Of a stretch of 64,000 nucleotides of DNA, positions 54,201 to 63,485 are shown piece after piece. Source of the DNA: Flavimarina sp. Hel_I_48 (GTDB lineage: Bacteria; Bacteroidota; Bacteroidia; Flavobacteriales; Flavobacteriaceae); assembly GCF_000733945.1 (NCBI RefSeq), contig NZ_JPOL01000002.1:2915001-2979000 (forward strand), written 5' to 3'. Under the pieces are notes generated by a model, which was given only the letters and a program-made list of their open reading frames with translations, searched no databases and was not told the origin of the DNA. Made by a program: the position numbers and the translations under genes. How positions within the stretch are numbered: position 1 is the first letter of the stretch; the number at the start of each line of letters is the position of its first letter.

Positions 54201-54388
54201 TTGTGATTCAGAAATTACGTATCTATGCTTCTGCACTTAACCTTTACACTTTCACAAATTATGATGGGATGGATCCAGAAATAGGGTACGGTATTTCTAC
54301 AGACACGTATTCTTTTTCATCCGGCGTTGATCTGGGATACTATCCGCGACCACGTACCTTTTTGCTTGGTCTTAATGTAATATTTTAA
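51266..54388 (+). CDS. SusC-type TonB-dependent transporter (xyloglucan oligosaccharides, predicted)
   Basis: A 1,040-residue outer-membrane importer. Seen: signal peptide ending LWSQ (residue ~30), carboxypeptidase-regulatory domain ([37 protein letters not shown]), the SusC hinge/TonB box [13 protein letters not shown] (~115-128), plug with [16 protein letters not shown] and [28 protein letters not shown], and a barrel ending LLGLNVIF. There is no STN domain, consistent with control by an HTCS rather than sigma/FecR. It pairs with the SusD 4 bp downstream. The substrate is inferred from the GH genes that follow. Confidence 0.95.
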   Translation: [1040 protein letters not shown]

Positions 54389-54392
54389 AAAA

Positions 54393-55991
54393 ATGAAACC
54401 GATGAAATATATTAAACTTTATATGTTACTTGGCTTGAGCGCCTGTACGTTGCTCTCATGTTCAAAAGATTACCTGGATGCAGAACCTTTAACGCAGCTT
54501 ACTGATTCTAATTTTTATCAGTCACCAGATGATGCATATGCTGCACTTGTGGGATGTTATGATGGTATGCAACGTGCCGTGGGCGGCATAGGTGGTTTAA
54601 GTTATCCTGTTGCCAGTATGGTTATGTCAGACAACTTTTATGGAGGTGGCGGTAGTGCAGATGGTTTTGGCTTTCAGGCAGTAGATGAATTTGATGTAAC
54701 CCGTGCCCCGGCAGATCAGAATCTGTACGGAGGTTTGTGGGATGCCTATTACAAAGGTGTCTACAGGTGTAATGTGTTGATTCAAAAAATAGATCAGATT
54801 GATTGGTCAGAGAACCCGGCGTTGAGGGAACGATACTTATCAGAAGCACGTGTTATTCGTGGTTACTTATATTTTCAAATGGTGAAAATGTGGGGCAATA
54901 TCCCATTACTTACAGAACCTTCACCAGACAATATTCCACAAGCTACTCCTGAAGAAGTTTATACGGTAATCGCTGAGGATCTTTCTTTTGCTGCTGAAAA
55001 CCTACCCATGCAGGCCTATTCTGCAGTAGAACCTGGTAGAATTACCAAATGGGCGGCAAAATCATTGCTTGCACGTGTTTATTTATATTACACGGGTTAT
55101 TATAATCAACCTGATCTTGTAGGAGTAGTAAGCAGGACAGAAGCCCTGGGACATGTAGAAGATGTGATCGCATCAAGTGGGCATGGTCTTCTTTCTGATT
55201 TTTCAACTTTATGGCCAGCTGCTTCGGTTAACAACTTTGCCGGTGAGAACAATGAAGAAATCGTTTTTTCTGTAAAACTTACCTATACAAGTGATTATAA
55301 CGGAAATACAGATGGTAACTTATGGATGGTTATGTTAGGCATGCGTGAATATACCTACACTCCATATGGTAATGGCTGGGGGGTAACCGTGAATTCTGAT
55401 ATATACAACGCATTTAATACAAATGATACGCGAAGGGATGCTTCTATAATTGCCATAAATGAGCAGGAGGTGCCTTTTGATAAGTTGGCAAATCAACGAG
55501 AATATTCGGGATATTACACAAAGAAATATACTCCTATGGCAGATGACGCGGGCAACAGTCTGGCAGTAAAACTGGGAGGTGTGGATTTTCAGATTGGCCA
55601 ATATCAGGATTTTTATGTAATTAGATACGCAGATGTATTGTTAATGGCAGCAGAATTGGGAAGCCCGAGCGCTCAGTCTTATTTTGATGAAGTAAGACAA
55701 CGTGCGTATGGAGACAATTTTACCCAGATAGCCGTAACGCCAGCTTCAATTCAAAATGAAAGGCGATTAGAACTGGCTCTGGAGGGTGTGCGCTATTGGG
55801 ATCTACTTCGCCAGGGAGTCGATGTAGCTGCAAATACCATCGCGACTTCCAGAACGCTTTTAAATGCGGGTGCAGAAGTTCAAAAGACAATTACCGCTGC
55901 AAATATTCAGAAGACACAGGGGTTACAACAAATACCGAACAATCAGATAACACTTTCTGATGGAGTATTGAAACAAAATCCAGGCTGGTAA
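54393..55991 (+). CDS. SusD-like glycan-binding lipoprotein
   Basis: A 532-residue lid for the SusC pore. Seen: lipobox TLLSC (Cys ~23) followed by SKDYLDAEPLTQLTDSNFY, the standard SusD opening; RVIRGYLYFQMVKMWGNIPLLTEP (conserved TPR region, ~150-175); KWAAKSLLARVYLYYTGYY; and the C-terminal NERRLELALEGVRYWDLLRQG plus QQIPNNQI. It begins 4 bp after susC. Many aromatic residues in loops could form the glycan-binding platform, though exact contacts cannot be assigned from sequence. Confidence 0.95.
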   Translation: MKPMKYIKLYMLLGLSACTLLSCSKDYLDAEPLTQLTDSNFYQSPDDAYAALVGCYDGMQRAVGGIGGLSYPVASMVMSDNFYGGGGSADGFGFQAVDEFDVTRAPADQNLYGGLWDAYYKGVYRCNVLIQKIDQIDWSENPALRERYLSEARVIRGYLYFQMVKMWGNIPLLTEPSPDNIPQATPEEVYTVIAEDLSFAAENLPMQAYSAVEPGRITKWAAKSLLARVYLYYTGYYNQPDLVGVVSRTEALGHVEDVIASSGHGLLSDFSTLWPAASVNNFAGENNEEIVFSVKLTYTSDYNGNTDGNLWMVMLGMREYTYTPYGNGWGVTVNSDIYNAFNTNDTRRDASIIAINEQEVPFDKLANQREYSGYYTKKYTPMADDAGNSLAVKLGGVDFQIGQYQDFYVIRYADVLLMAAELGSPSAQSYFDEVRQRAYGDNFTQIAVTPASIQNERRLELALEGVRYWDLLRQGVDVAANTIATSRTLLNAGAEVQKTITAANIQKTQGLQQIPNNQITLSDGVLKQNPGW

Positions 55992-56019
55992 AACTTTTTT
56001 TAAATTATAAAATACAACT

Positions 56020-56871
56020 ATGAGAACTATTTTATTAAAACTATTAGTATTTGGCGCGGTCATACTTACTAGCTGTGATTCGCAGGATGATGAACTTCCA
56101 CAGATCAATCTTCAAGCAGCAGATCTTAATTTTACAGTAATACAGGATCCTCAGCGGGATAATGATCTTAGCATGACCAGTAACGATAAATCCATGATAC
56201 CCTATTGGAGTTATACTGACGCAAGCGGTAATGAATTAGGTCATTCCAATAAGTCTAACTTCAGCATAACCTTGCCTTTTGCCGGTTCCTATTTTGTAAA
56301 TTATATTGTCTATACCCAGGGTGGAGCTGTGGAAGCGACGCCCGTAAAGGTGGATGTTTCTGAGAATGATGAGGAATTTTTTAGTGCAGAAGAATGGCAG
56401 ATGCTCACCAATGGTGTAGAAGGTAAAACCTGGGTTCTGAATATGGTCAACCCCATAGGCTATGCTGGACTTGATTTTCCATACGGTCCAGAAAATGGTG
56501 ATTACTGGAACTGGTATCCGGATTATGTAGGTAATGAATGGCTATTGGAGCAAAAGGATTGGGGCGAAATGACTTTTGACCTGGATGGAGGCTACAACGT
56601 ATCTGTTATTCAAACAGCCTTAAATTCTTCTGAGCAAAAAACCACTTCAGGTTCTTTTGGTTACGCAATTGAAGATCATGCGATCAGTTTTAATGGTGGT
56701 GTAGAGCTTTTATATGGGGGTGATTATTATGCTGATGTAAGCAACTGGAAAAGTGTAAATGTGATAGAGTTGACAGAGAATTCTATGCGTTTAGCGGTAA
56801 TTCGCGATCAAAGCAGATCTGGTGAGGGCCCGGCACAGATCGTTTTTCATTTTAAACCGAAAGATCAGTAA
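56020..56871 (+). CDS. Surface glycan-binding lipoprotein (SGBP / SusE-position protein)
   Basis: A 283-residue lipoprotein with lipobox ILTSC (Cys ~19). Residues ~25-110 form an Ig/PKD-like beta domain; ~120-283 a beta-rich domain with many Trp and Tyr (DYWNWYPDYVGNEWLLEQKDWGEM), typical of carbohydrate-binding surfaces. I do not recognise a named family in the C-terminal part. The position directly after susD and the lipidation make it a surface glycan-binding protein by context, like SGBP-B of other polysaccharide loci. A terminator follows, separating this binding/transport set from the enzymes. Confidence 0.8.
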   Translation: MRTILLKLLVFGAVILTSCDSQDDELPQINLQAADLNFTVIQDPQRDNDLSMTSNDKSMIPYWSYTDASGNELGHSNKSNFSITLPFAGSYFVNYIVYTQGGAVEATPVKVDVSENDEEFFSAEEWQMLTNGVEGKTWVLNMVNPIGYAGLDFPYGPENGDYWNWYPDYVGNEWLLEQKDWGEMTFDLDGGYNVSVIQTALNSSEQKTTSGSFGYAIEDHAISFNGGVELLYGGDYYADVSNWKSVNVIELTENSMRLAVIRDQSRSGEGPAQIVFHFKPKDQ

Positions 56872-56888
56872 TTAATCAGCATTTAAAG

Positions 56889-56920
56889 ACCTGCGCAAAT
56901 ATTAAAATGTGCAGGTTTTT
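56889..56920 (+). terminator. Intra-locus terminator between SGBP and GH2
   Basis: ACCTGCGCA (56889-56897) pairs with TGTGCAGGT (56908-56916), one G-U pair, 10-base loop, followed by six T. It would lower transcription of the GH genes relative to SusCD/SGBP. Confidence 0.88.
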
Positions 56921-56941
56921 TATTAAATACCTTCACTATTT

Positions 56942-59422
56942 ATGTTTCGTTTTTTTAGGCATAGTCTTACCTTAAGTATAATTTTTGCGGTATCTATTTC
57001 TTTTTCACAGACTAAAAAATCTGATTTTAGCCGTAGGACTAAAGATTTTAATGCAAACTGGCAATTTCATCTCAATGATGATTTGCAAAATCAGGATACG
57101 ATAAGTGCAAACACGTCCTGGAATACCTTAAATCTACCCCATGACTGGAGTGTAGGACTTCCGTTTGAAGAAAATAGCCCTTCGGGAGCGGGTGGAGGTT
57201 CTTTAAGGGGCGGTCTGGGCTGGTATAAAAAAACGTTTCAGGTTCCCGCGGCAGATTCTTCGAAAATCACTAAAATTATATTTGACGGCGTGTATCACAA
57301 CAGCAGCGTCTGGATCAACGGCAATTTTTTGGGAAAACGACCCAACGGTTATATTGGTTTTGAGTATGATTTAACTCCTTTTCTGAAGTATGGGGACACT
57401 AATAATGAAATCCTTATAAAAGTCGATAATGCGCAGCAGCCCAACTCCCGCTGGTATTCCGGAAGTGGTATTTACCGGAACGTTTGGCTTACCACGACTA
57501 ATAAATTGCGCGTTCCGCAGTGGGGAACTTTCATCACCACGCCCCATATTTCAACGGATAGTGCTTCGGTTAAAATTGTTGTTCAGGTAGAAAATGGCTA
57601 TAAAACGTCAAAAACGGCCCAAATTAGGACAAAAATTGTGTATAAACATACCAAAATAGCCTCTATTTCTTCGGAAAATACAACGATTTTAGCCCATAAA
57701 TCTGACAGTTTAAGGCAGGAAATTAGTATTCCTGACCCAGAATTATGGTCAGTTGACAATCCCGCGATGTACACTGCGGTAACTGAAATTGTAGTGGATG
57801 GAAAAATCGTAGATCAATACAAAACACCTTTTGGTATCCGTAACTTCAAATTTGACCTTGACCGGGGTTTTATCCTGAATGGAAAACAGGTCAAAATCAA
57901 GGGTGTTTGTATGCACCACGATTTGGGTCCGCTGGGAGCTGCAGTTAATACAAGGGCAATTGAGCGCCAACTCGAGATTTTAAAGGATATGGGAGTGAAT
58001 GGCATTCGTACCGCACATAACCCTCCCGCACCAGAATTATTAGAACTTTGCGATGCAATGGGATTTATCGTTATGGATGAATCCTTTGATATTTGGGAAA
58101 AGAACAAAACCGAATTTGATTATGCCAATAACTGGGGGAAATGGCATAAAACCGATCTAAAAGATCAGATTTTCCGGGATCGTAACCACCCCAGTGTGTT
58201 TATGTGGAGCATTGGCAATGAGATCCCAGAGCAGTGGAGCAATCGCGGTGCGGTAATTGGCAGGGAGCTGGCTGCAATCGTCAAAAGCCTAGATACCACA
58301 CGTCTGGTTACTGCCGGTATGAACCCGCCCATTCATATAAAAGATAAAGAGGTGACCATCCAGTTTGAAGAAACCGCGGCAGAGCCCAATGCGCTCGCTG
58401 GTTCTGGGGCGCTGGATATCATAGGGTACAACTACGCGCACCAGACCTACGCACAGCATCAGAAAAATTTTCCCAATACGCCTTTTATAGCTACGGAAAC
58501 GACCAGTTCCCTGGAAACTCGTGGATATTATGAATTCCCTTCAGATACCACAAAAATCTGGCCTGTACGCTGGGATATTCCATTTTCAGAAGGGAGTCCG
58601 GCAAATAGGATTTCGGCGTTTGATCAGGTACGCGCGCCGTGGGGATCGCTGCATGAAACAACCTGGAAAATCATTAAAAAATACGATTTCCTATCTGGTT
58701 TTTACATCTGGACCGGTTTTGATTATATAGGCGAGCCCACACCTTATACCTGGCCGTCGCGCAGCTCATACTTCGGGATTATAGACCTTGCAGGTTTTCC
58801 AAAGGATGTCTATTACATGTATAAAAGCGAGTGGGTAGAGGAAGATGTGCTTCATCTGTTGCCGCACTGGAACTGGGAAAAAGGGCAAACTGTTGATGTA
58901 TGGGCATATTATAATCACGCTGATGAGGTTGAACTTTTCCTTAACGGAAAATCCATGGGAACGAAGAAAAAGCAAGGCGAAGACCTGCATGTGATGTGGC
59001 GCTTCCCATTTGAGGCTGGCACCCTGAAGGCGATTTCCAGAAAAGCCGGTAAAACAATAAAGGAAACTGAGGTTAAAACCGCGGGAAACTCAACAAAAAT
59101 GGCACTCACAGCAGATCGTAATACGATCATTGCTGATGGTAAGGACCTTTCTTTTATCACCGTGACTATTACAGACGATGAAGGGATTTTATCACCAAGG
59201 GCAAATGATAACATTACCTTTTCAATAGAAGGGAACGGTGAAATCGTGGGGGTGGCCAGCGGCGACCCTACAAATCATCAGTCCTTTAAGGGAAAAGAAC
59301 ACCGCGCACTTAACGGAAAATGCCTGGTGATCCTACAATCTGCCAAAGATGCCGGCACAATAACCCTAACTGCTAAAGCTTCCGGTTTGAAAACCGCAAC
59401 AATCAACATTATTTCAGAATAA
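56942..59422 (+). CDS. GH2 family glycosidase, probable beta-galactosidase
   Basis: An 826-residue exported enzyme with a signal peptide ending SFSQ (residue ~22). Seen: GH2 sugar-binding domain (NLPHDWSVGLPFEE and GGLGWYKKTF, ~25-185), Ig-like domain, then the TIM barrel with IRTAHNPPAPELLELCDAMGFIVMDE, acid/base Glu427 in SIGNEIPEQW and nucleophile Glu519 in IATETTSS; C-terminal Ig-like domains (~625-826) follow. In xyloglucan loci this enzyme removes galactose from side chains; GH2 also includes glucuronidases and mannosidases, so specificity is inferred from context. Starts 25 bp after the T-run of a terminator and is 11 bp before the GH31 gene. Confidence 0.92.
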   Translation: MFRFFRHSLTLSIIFAVSISFSQTKKSDFSRRTKDFNANWQFHLNDDLQNQDTISANTSWNTLNLPHDWSVGLPFEENSPSGAGGGSLRGGLGWYKKTFQVPAADSSKITKIIFDGVYHNSSVWINGNFLGKRPNGYIGFEYDLTPFLKYGDTNNEILIKVDNAQQPNSRWYSGSGIYRNVWLTTTNKLRVPQWGTFITTPHISTDSASVKIVVQVENGYKTSKTAQIRTKIVYKHTKIASISSENTTILAHKSDSLRQEISIPDPELWSVDNPAMYTAVTEIVVDGKIVDQYKTPFGIRNFKFDLDRGFILNGKQVKIKGVCMHHDLGPLGAAVNTRAIERQLEILKDMGVNGIRTAHNPPAPELLELCDAMGFIVMDESFDIWEKNKTEFDYANNWGKWHKTDLKDQIFRDRNHPSVFMWSIGNEIPEQWSNRGAVIGRELAAIVKSLDTTRLVTAGMNPPIHIKDKEVTIQFEETAAEPNALAGSGALDIIGYNYAHQTYAQHQKNFPNTPFIATETTSSLETRGYYEFPSDTTKIWPVRWDIPFSEGSPANRISAFDQVRAPWGSLHETTWKIIKKYDFLSGFYIWTGFDYIGEPTPYTWPSRSSYFGIIDLAGFPKDVYYMYKSEWVEEDVLHLLPHWNWEKGQTVDVWAYYNHADEVELFLNGKSMGTKKKQGEDLHVMWRFPFEAGTLKAISRKAGKTIKETEVKTAGNSTKMALTADRNTIIADGKDLSFITVTITDDEGILSPRANDNITFSIEGNGEIVGVASGDPTNHQSFKGKEHRALNGKCLVILQSAKDAGTITLTAKASGLKTATINIISE

Positions 59423-59433
59423 AAACACCTAAA

Positions 59434-61863
59434 ATGACCAAAAAACGCCAAAAAATGACCACTTTTCCGTTTCTATCGGAAATAAAAAAACTACCCGTAC
59501 TTCTAGGCCTTCTGGCGGGAACGTCTGGCTTGTATGCGCAGATGCAAAATGCAAATATTCTCAACAGCGCCATAGATATAAGTGCAGATTTTGAAAATTA
59601 CCAGAACACCTTTTATTTTGCTGATGAACTGGCTTCCTTTGATCCTAAAACCGGGAAGGGTACGGTAAAATATAAGCGGTATAACTATGAGACCGCGCAG
59701 GCTTTTGATAATATGCTCATGCGCCCCAATGAAGTGCAGGCCAATGAATTTCCTGCCACGGAATATGAAGCCGAACCCGAAATGCCTTTTGAGATCCAGT
59801 TTGTTTCTGATAGGTCCATCAGGATTAAAATGGCATCTGGCCCTCAATTTAATCAGCCAGAAGAATCGTTAATGCTGGTGGATGGTACAGCGCCAAATCA
59901 TCCAGAACTATGGGAATCATCCACGATAGACGGAGGTTATAAATATACCAGCGCTCACGGTGCCGTGGAGATCCTGACCAAACCTTGGCACGTAAAAATT
60001 TACGATGAAAACGGAAAGTTGCTCACCAGCACCTTACACCTTACCGATACTAAAAATACGTACACGCCCGTAATGCCTTTTGCCTACGTGCGTCGTAGCA
60101 GTGATTATTCCCGCAGTATGGCACCTGTTTTTTCACTGGAGCCAGATGAAAAAATCTTTGGTTGTGGGGAGTCTTTTACCCAGTTTAATAAACGTGGTCA
60201 GAAGGTGGTGCTTTATACAGATGATGCCAATGGTGTGCAGAACGAGAGCATGTACAAACCTATCCCGTTCTATATGAGCAGCCGCGGTTATGGAGTTTTT
60301 ATGCACACATCTTCTCCTATCAGTATTGATTTTGGAAAGTATTTTAGTGGTGCGAATAAAATGATGCTGGGTGATGATGTTGCAGACTTGTTCCTTTTTA
60401 TAGGTGAGCCTAAAGATATCCTTGACGAGTATACAAACCTTACCGGAAAAACCCAGATGCCACCATTATGGTCTTTTGGTTTCTGGATGAGCCGCATCAC
60501 GTATTTTTCTGAAAAGGAAGGGCGCGATGTTGCAGACAACTTACGTAAATATAAAATTCCCAGCGATGTCATTCACTTTGATACGGGTTGGTTTGATGTG
60601 GACTGGCGTAACAATTACGAATTTTCCGCAGATCGTTTTGATGATCCCGTAGACATGATGGCTGATATGAAAGATCAGGGTTTTCATGTTTCTCTGTGGC
60701 AATTACCTTATTTCACACCTAAAAACACCCTTTTTAAGGAGATAATTGACCAGAATCTGGCCGTTAAAGACCGAAAAGGAAATATTCCCTATGAAGATGC
60801 AGTACTTGATTTCTCAAACCCGGAAACGGTTACCTGGTATCAGGCAAAATTGAAACATTTGCTAGATCAGGGCGTAAGTGTTTTCAAGGTCGACTTTGGG
60901 GAAGCTGCCCCGGCAAATGGAATTTATCATTCTGGCCGCACAGGTTTTTACGAGCACAATTTATATCCTTTGCGTTATAACAAAGCAGTTGCGGAAATCA
61001 CACAAAAAGAAAAGGGATATACCTTGATCTGGGCGCGCAGTACCTGGGCCGGTAGTCAGCGCTATCCCCTGCACTGGGGTGGTGATGCCGCAACAACTAA
61101 CACAGCAATGTCTGCAACCCTACGAGCGGGACTTTCCCTTGGCTTGAGTGGTTTTAGCTTCTGGAGCCATGATGTGGGCGGTTTTGTCACAAAGTCGCCA
61201 GAAGACCTTTACCGCAGATGGACGCCCTTTGGGATGTTATCTTCGCACGTGAGAAGTCACGGGGAGCCACCTACAGAGCCCTGGGAATATAGTAAGGGCT
61301 TTTTAGAAGATTTCCGTAAAGCAGATAATATGCGTTATGAGCTTATGCCCTATATCTACGCACAGGCCAAGGAAAGTTCTGAAAAGGGACTTCCCATGAT
61401 GCGCGCGCTATTTGTTGAATTTCCGGATGATGCAGGTTCCTGGCTTGTTGATAATGAGTATTTATTTGGTTCAAGTATGTTGGTCGCCCCATTATTTGAA
61501 GAGGAAACTGAACGGGATGTTTATCTTCCGGAAGGTACCTGGATTGATTACCAGAGCCATAAAGTTTACCAGGGCGGATGGCATAAAATCAAAGCTGGTG
61601 ACATACCCATCATAGCTTTAGTTAAAAACGGTACCGTGATTCCACACATAAAATTGGCGCAATCCACTCAGGATATGGACTGGAGCAAAATTGACCTTAA
61701 GGTTTTTGCTGATCAAAACACGAATTCTGCCACGGGTAAAGTGTTTTTACCAGAAAGTGATGCGCTACAGTCTATTACATTGCGAAAAGAAGGGAAATCG
61801 TTTTCATTGAGAGATAATCCTTTAAAGGGAAAAACCGATTTTAAAATAGAATTACAGCAATAA
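59434..61863 (+). CDS. GH31 alpha-xylosidase (predicted)
   Basis: An 809-residue exported enzyme; the hydrophobic signal ends GLYAQ (residue ~35). Seen: the N-terminal GH31 beta domain, WSFGFWMSRITYFSEKEG, IHFDTGWFDVDWRN, the nucleophile Asp487 in FKVDFGEAAP and acid/base Asp551 in HWGGDAAT, followed by GLSGFSFWSHDVGGF. The KxDFGE nucleophile motif and SFWSHDVGGF are those of YicI-type alpha-xylosidases, as distinct from the WxDMNE motif of alpha-glucosidases. It would remove terminal alpha-1,6-xylose from xyloglucan oligosaccharides in the periplasm. It lies between the GH2 and GH29 genes. Confidence 0.94.
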   Translation: MTKKRQKMTTFPFLSEIKKLPVLLGLLAGTSGLYAQMQNANILNSAIDISADFENYQNTFYFADELASFDPKTGKGTVKYKRYNYETAQAFDNMLMRPNEVQANEFPATEYEAEPEMPFEIQFVSDRSIRIKMASGPQFNQPEESLMLVDGTAPNHPELWESSTIDGGYKYTSAHGAVEILTKPWHVKIYDENGKLLTSTLHLTDTKNTYTPVMPFAYVRRSSDYSRSMAPVFSLEPDEKIFGCGESFTQFNKRGQKVVLYTDDANGVQNESMYKPIPFYMSSRGYGVFMHTSSPISIDFGKYFSGANKMMLGDDVADLFLFIGEPKDILDEYTNLTGKTQMPPLWSFGFWMSRITYFSEKEGRDVADNLRKYKIPSDVIHFDTGWFDVDWRNNYEFSADRFDDPVDMMADMKDQGFHVSLWQLPYFTPKNTLFKEIIDQNLAVKDRKGNIPYEDAVLDFSNPETVTWYQAKLKHLLDQGVSVFKVDFGEAAPANGIYHSGRTGFYEHNLYPLRYNKAVAEITQKEKGYTLIWARSTWAGSQRYPLHWGGDAATTNTAMSATLRAGLSLGLSGFSFWSHDVGGFVTKSPEDLYRRWTPFGMLSSHVRSHGEPPTEPWEYSKGFLEDFRKADNMRYELMPYIYAQAKESSEKGLPMMRALFVEFPDDAGSWLVDNEYLFGSSMLVAPLFEEETERDVYLPEGTWIDYQSHKVYQGGWHKIKAGDIPIIALVKNGTVIPHIKLAQSTQDMDWSKIDLKVFADQNTNSATGKVFLPESDALQSITLRKEGKSFSLRDNPLKGKTDFKIELQQ

Positions 61864-61942
61864 AATCCCCATCTGGCCTCCCCGATAAGGGAGGAACCAG
61901 AACGTTGATAATATGAATGCAAAGGTCAATTTAGAGAATACT

Positions 61943-63463
61943 ATGAAAAATTTTGGATTGGTTCTTGGATTTTTACTGCTGGTTTTAAACAGTTGTTCCG
62001 AAGGGAAAAAGACAGGGGCAAAAGCTGAAAAGCAGTCCCCTCGCTATACCGCAAATTGGGATTCCCTTGCGAAGTATGAAGAAACAGCGGAATGGTTTAA
62101 AGATGCGAAGTTCGGGATCTATGCCCACTGGGGCGTGCTTTCTGTACCTGCGTATGCAAATGACTGGTACCCGCGCAACATGCATATTGAAGGTAGTGAT
62201 GAGAACAAACATCAGGTAGAGACCTACGGTCCACTGAGTGAATTTGGTTACCATGATTTTGTGCCACAGTTTAAGGCCGAAAATTTTGATGCCGATGCCT
62301 GGGCCACTTTATTTAAAGATTCTGGGGCAAAATTTGCCGGTATTGTAGCAGAACATCATGACGGCTGGAGCAACTGGGATAGTGAAATTAATCCTTGGAA
62401 TGCTATGGATAAAGGTCCGCACCGCGATATTGTAGGGGAGTTGGAAAAAGCTATTCACGGGCAGGATATGAAATTTGTAACCACGTTTCACAAAGCCAGG
62501 AACTTACAGCAATTTCAGCAGGATTCAACAAAGTGGCTTGATGACACGTCTTATTTTCCATACAATCCAGAAATGGCAACTGCTTCTACAGATTCTACGT
62601 TGCGCATAATGTACGGTAATATTCCGAAAGAGCAATTTTACAAAAACTGGCTGGGCGAACTTCATGAGGTTATTCATAACTACGGTCCAGATCTTATCTA
62701 TTTTGATAGCAAACTGGATAAATTACCTGATTCGATTAAAGCAGAGTTTGTCGCTGATTATTTCAACGATTCTAAAGCCCGAAACAAGCAGGTCGTTATT
62801 ACACATAAGGAAGGCGAACTTCCAAAATCTGTAAGTGTAGAGGATTTTGAGAAGGGGAGAATGAACGACAAAACCGATGATTTTTGGTTGACTGATGAGA
62901 CGATCTCCGTGGGGAGTTGGAGTTATGTAAATGGTCTACAGCTCAAAACTTCGGGTGAAATTATTAATCTCCTTGCTGATATTGTAAGTAAAAACGGTGC
63001 GTTGATGCTTAATATTTCACCGAAGGCAGATGGAACTATTCCGCAGGATCAACAAAAAGTCCTTAAGGAAATAGGAGTATGGCTAGAGAACAACGGTGAG
63101 GCTATTTATGGTACGCGTACCTGGAACATTTTTGGCGAAGGCCCTACAAAACAGGAAAAGTCAGGTATGTTTTTGGATAAAATCAGCTATACCGCGCAAG
63201 ATATTAGGTATACCAGCAAAGGGAATACGGTTTATGCTATTGTGTTGGGCCAGCCAGAAGCTGGAACCGAAATGTTACTGAGGTCTTTTTCAGAAGAAAA
63301 TTTAGATAATTCTTCCGCTAAGGTTTTGGGGGTTACCTGCCTGGATTCCCAGGACGATATCGCCTTTAAACAAACCAAAGACGGACTCCAACTTACAACG
63401 CCATCCAAAACGATTAATGATAAAGCCGTAGTTTTTAAAATTACATTACAGAAAGAAGAATGA
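61943..63463 (+). CDS. GH29 alpha-L-fucosidase lipoprotein
   Basis: A 506-residue enzyme with lipobox VLNSC (Cys ~18), so membrane-anchored. Seen: AEWFKDAKFGIYAHWGVLSVPAYANDWYPRNM (~46-77, the conserved GH29 HWG region), KFAGIVAEHHDGWSNWDS, and YGPDLIYFDSKLD with the predicted nucleophile Asp255; a C-terminal beta domain follows. GH29 cleaves alpha-L-fucose; many characterised xyloglucan loci use GH95 for this, so a GH29 is a variant solution. Which fucosyl linkage is cut cannot be read here. The frame is open from 61913, but the ATG at 61943 gives the lipoprotein signal. Confidence 0.92.
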   Translation: MKNFGLVLGFLLLVLNSCSEGKKTGAKAEKQSPRYTANWDSLAKYEETAEWFKDAKFGIYAHWGVLSVPAYANDWYPRNMHIEGSDENKHQVETYGPLSEFGYHDFVPQFKAENFDADAWATLFKDSGAKFAGIVAEHHDGWSNWDSEINPWNAMDKGPHRDIVGELEKAIHGQDMKFVTTFHKARNLQQFQQDSTKWLDDTSYFPYNPEMATASTDSTLRIMYGNIPKEQFYKNWLGELHEVIHNYGPDLIYFDSKLDKLPDSIKAEFVADYFNDSKARNKQVVITHKEGELPKSVSVEDFEKGRMNDKTDDFWLTDETISVGSWSYVNGLQLKTSGEIINLLADIVSKNGALMLNISPKADGTIPQDQQKVLKEIGVWLENNGEAIYGTRTWNIFGEGPTKQEKSGMFLDKISYTAQDIRYTSKGNTVYAIVLGQPEAGTEMLLRSFSEENLDNSSAKVLGVTCLDSQDDIAFKQTKDGLQLTTPSKTINDKAVVFKITLQKEE

Positions 63464-63485
63464 ATATGAACTCAATACTATACTT

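Noticed and set aside
59434..61863. Alpha-glucosidase as the GH31 activity
   Set aside because: The nucleophile motif is KVDFGE with SFWSHDVGGF, the alpha-xylosidase (YicI) pattern, and the neighbours are xyloglucan enzymes.
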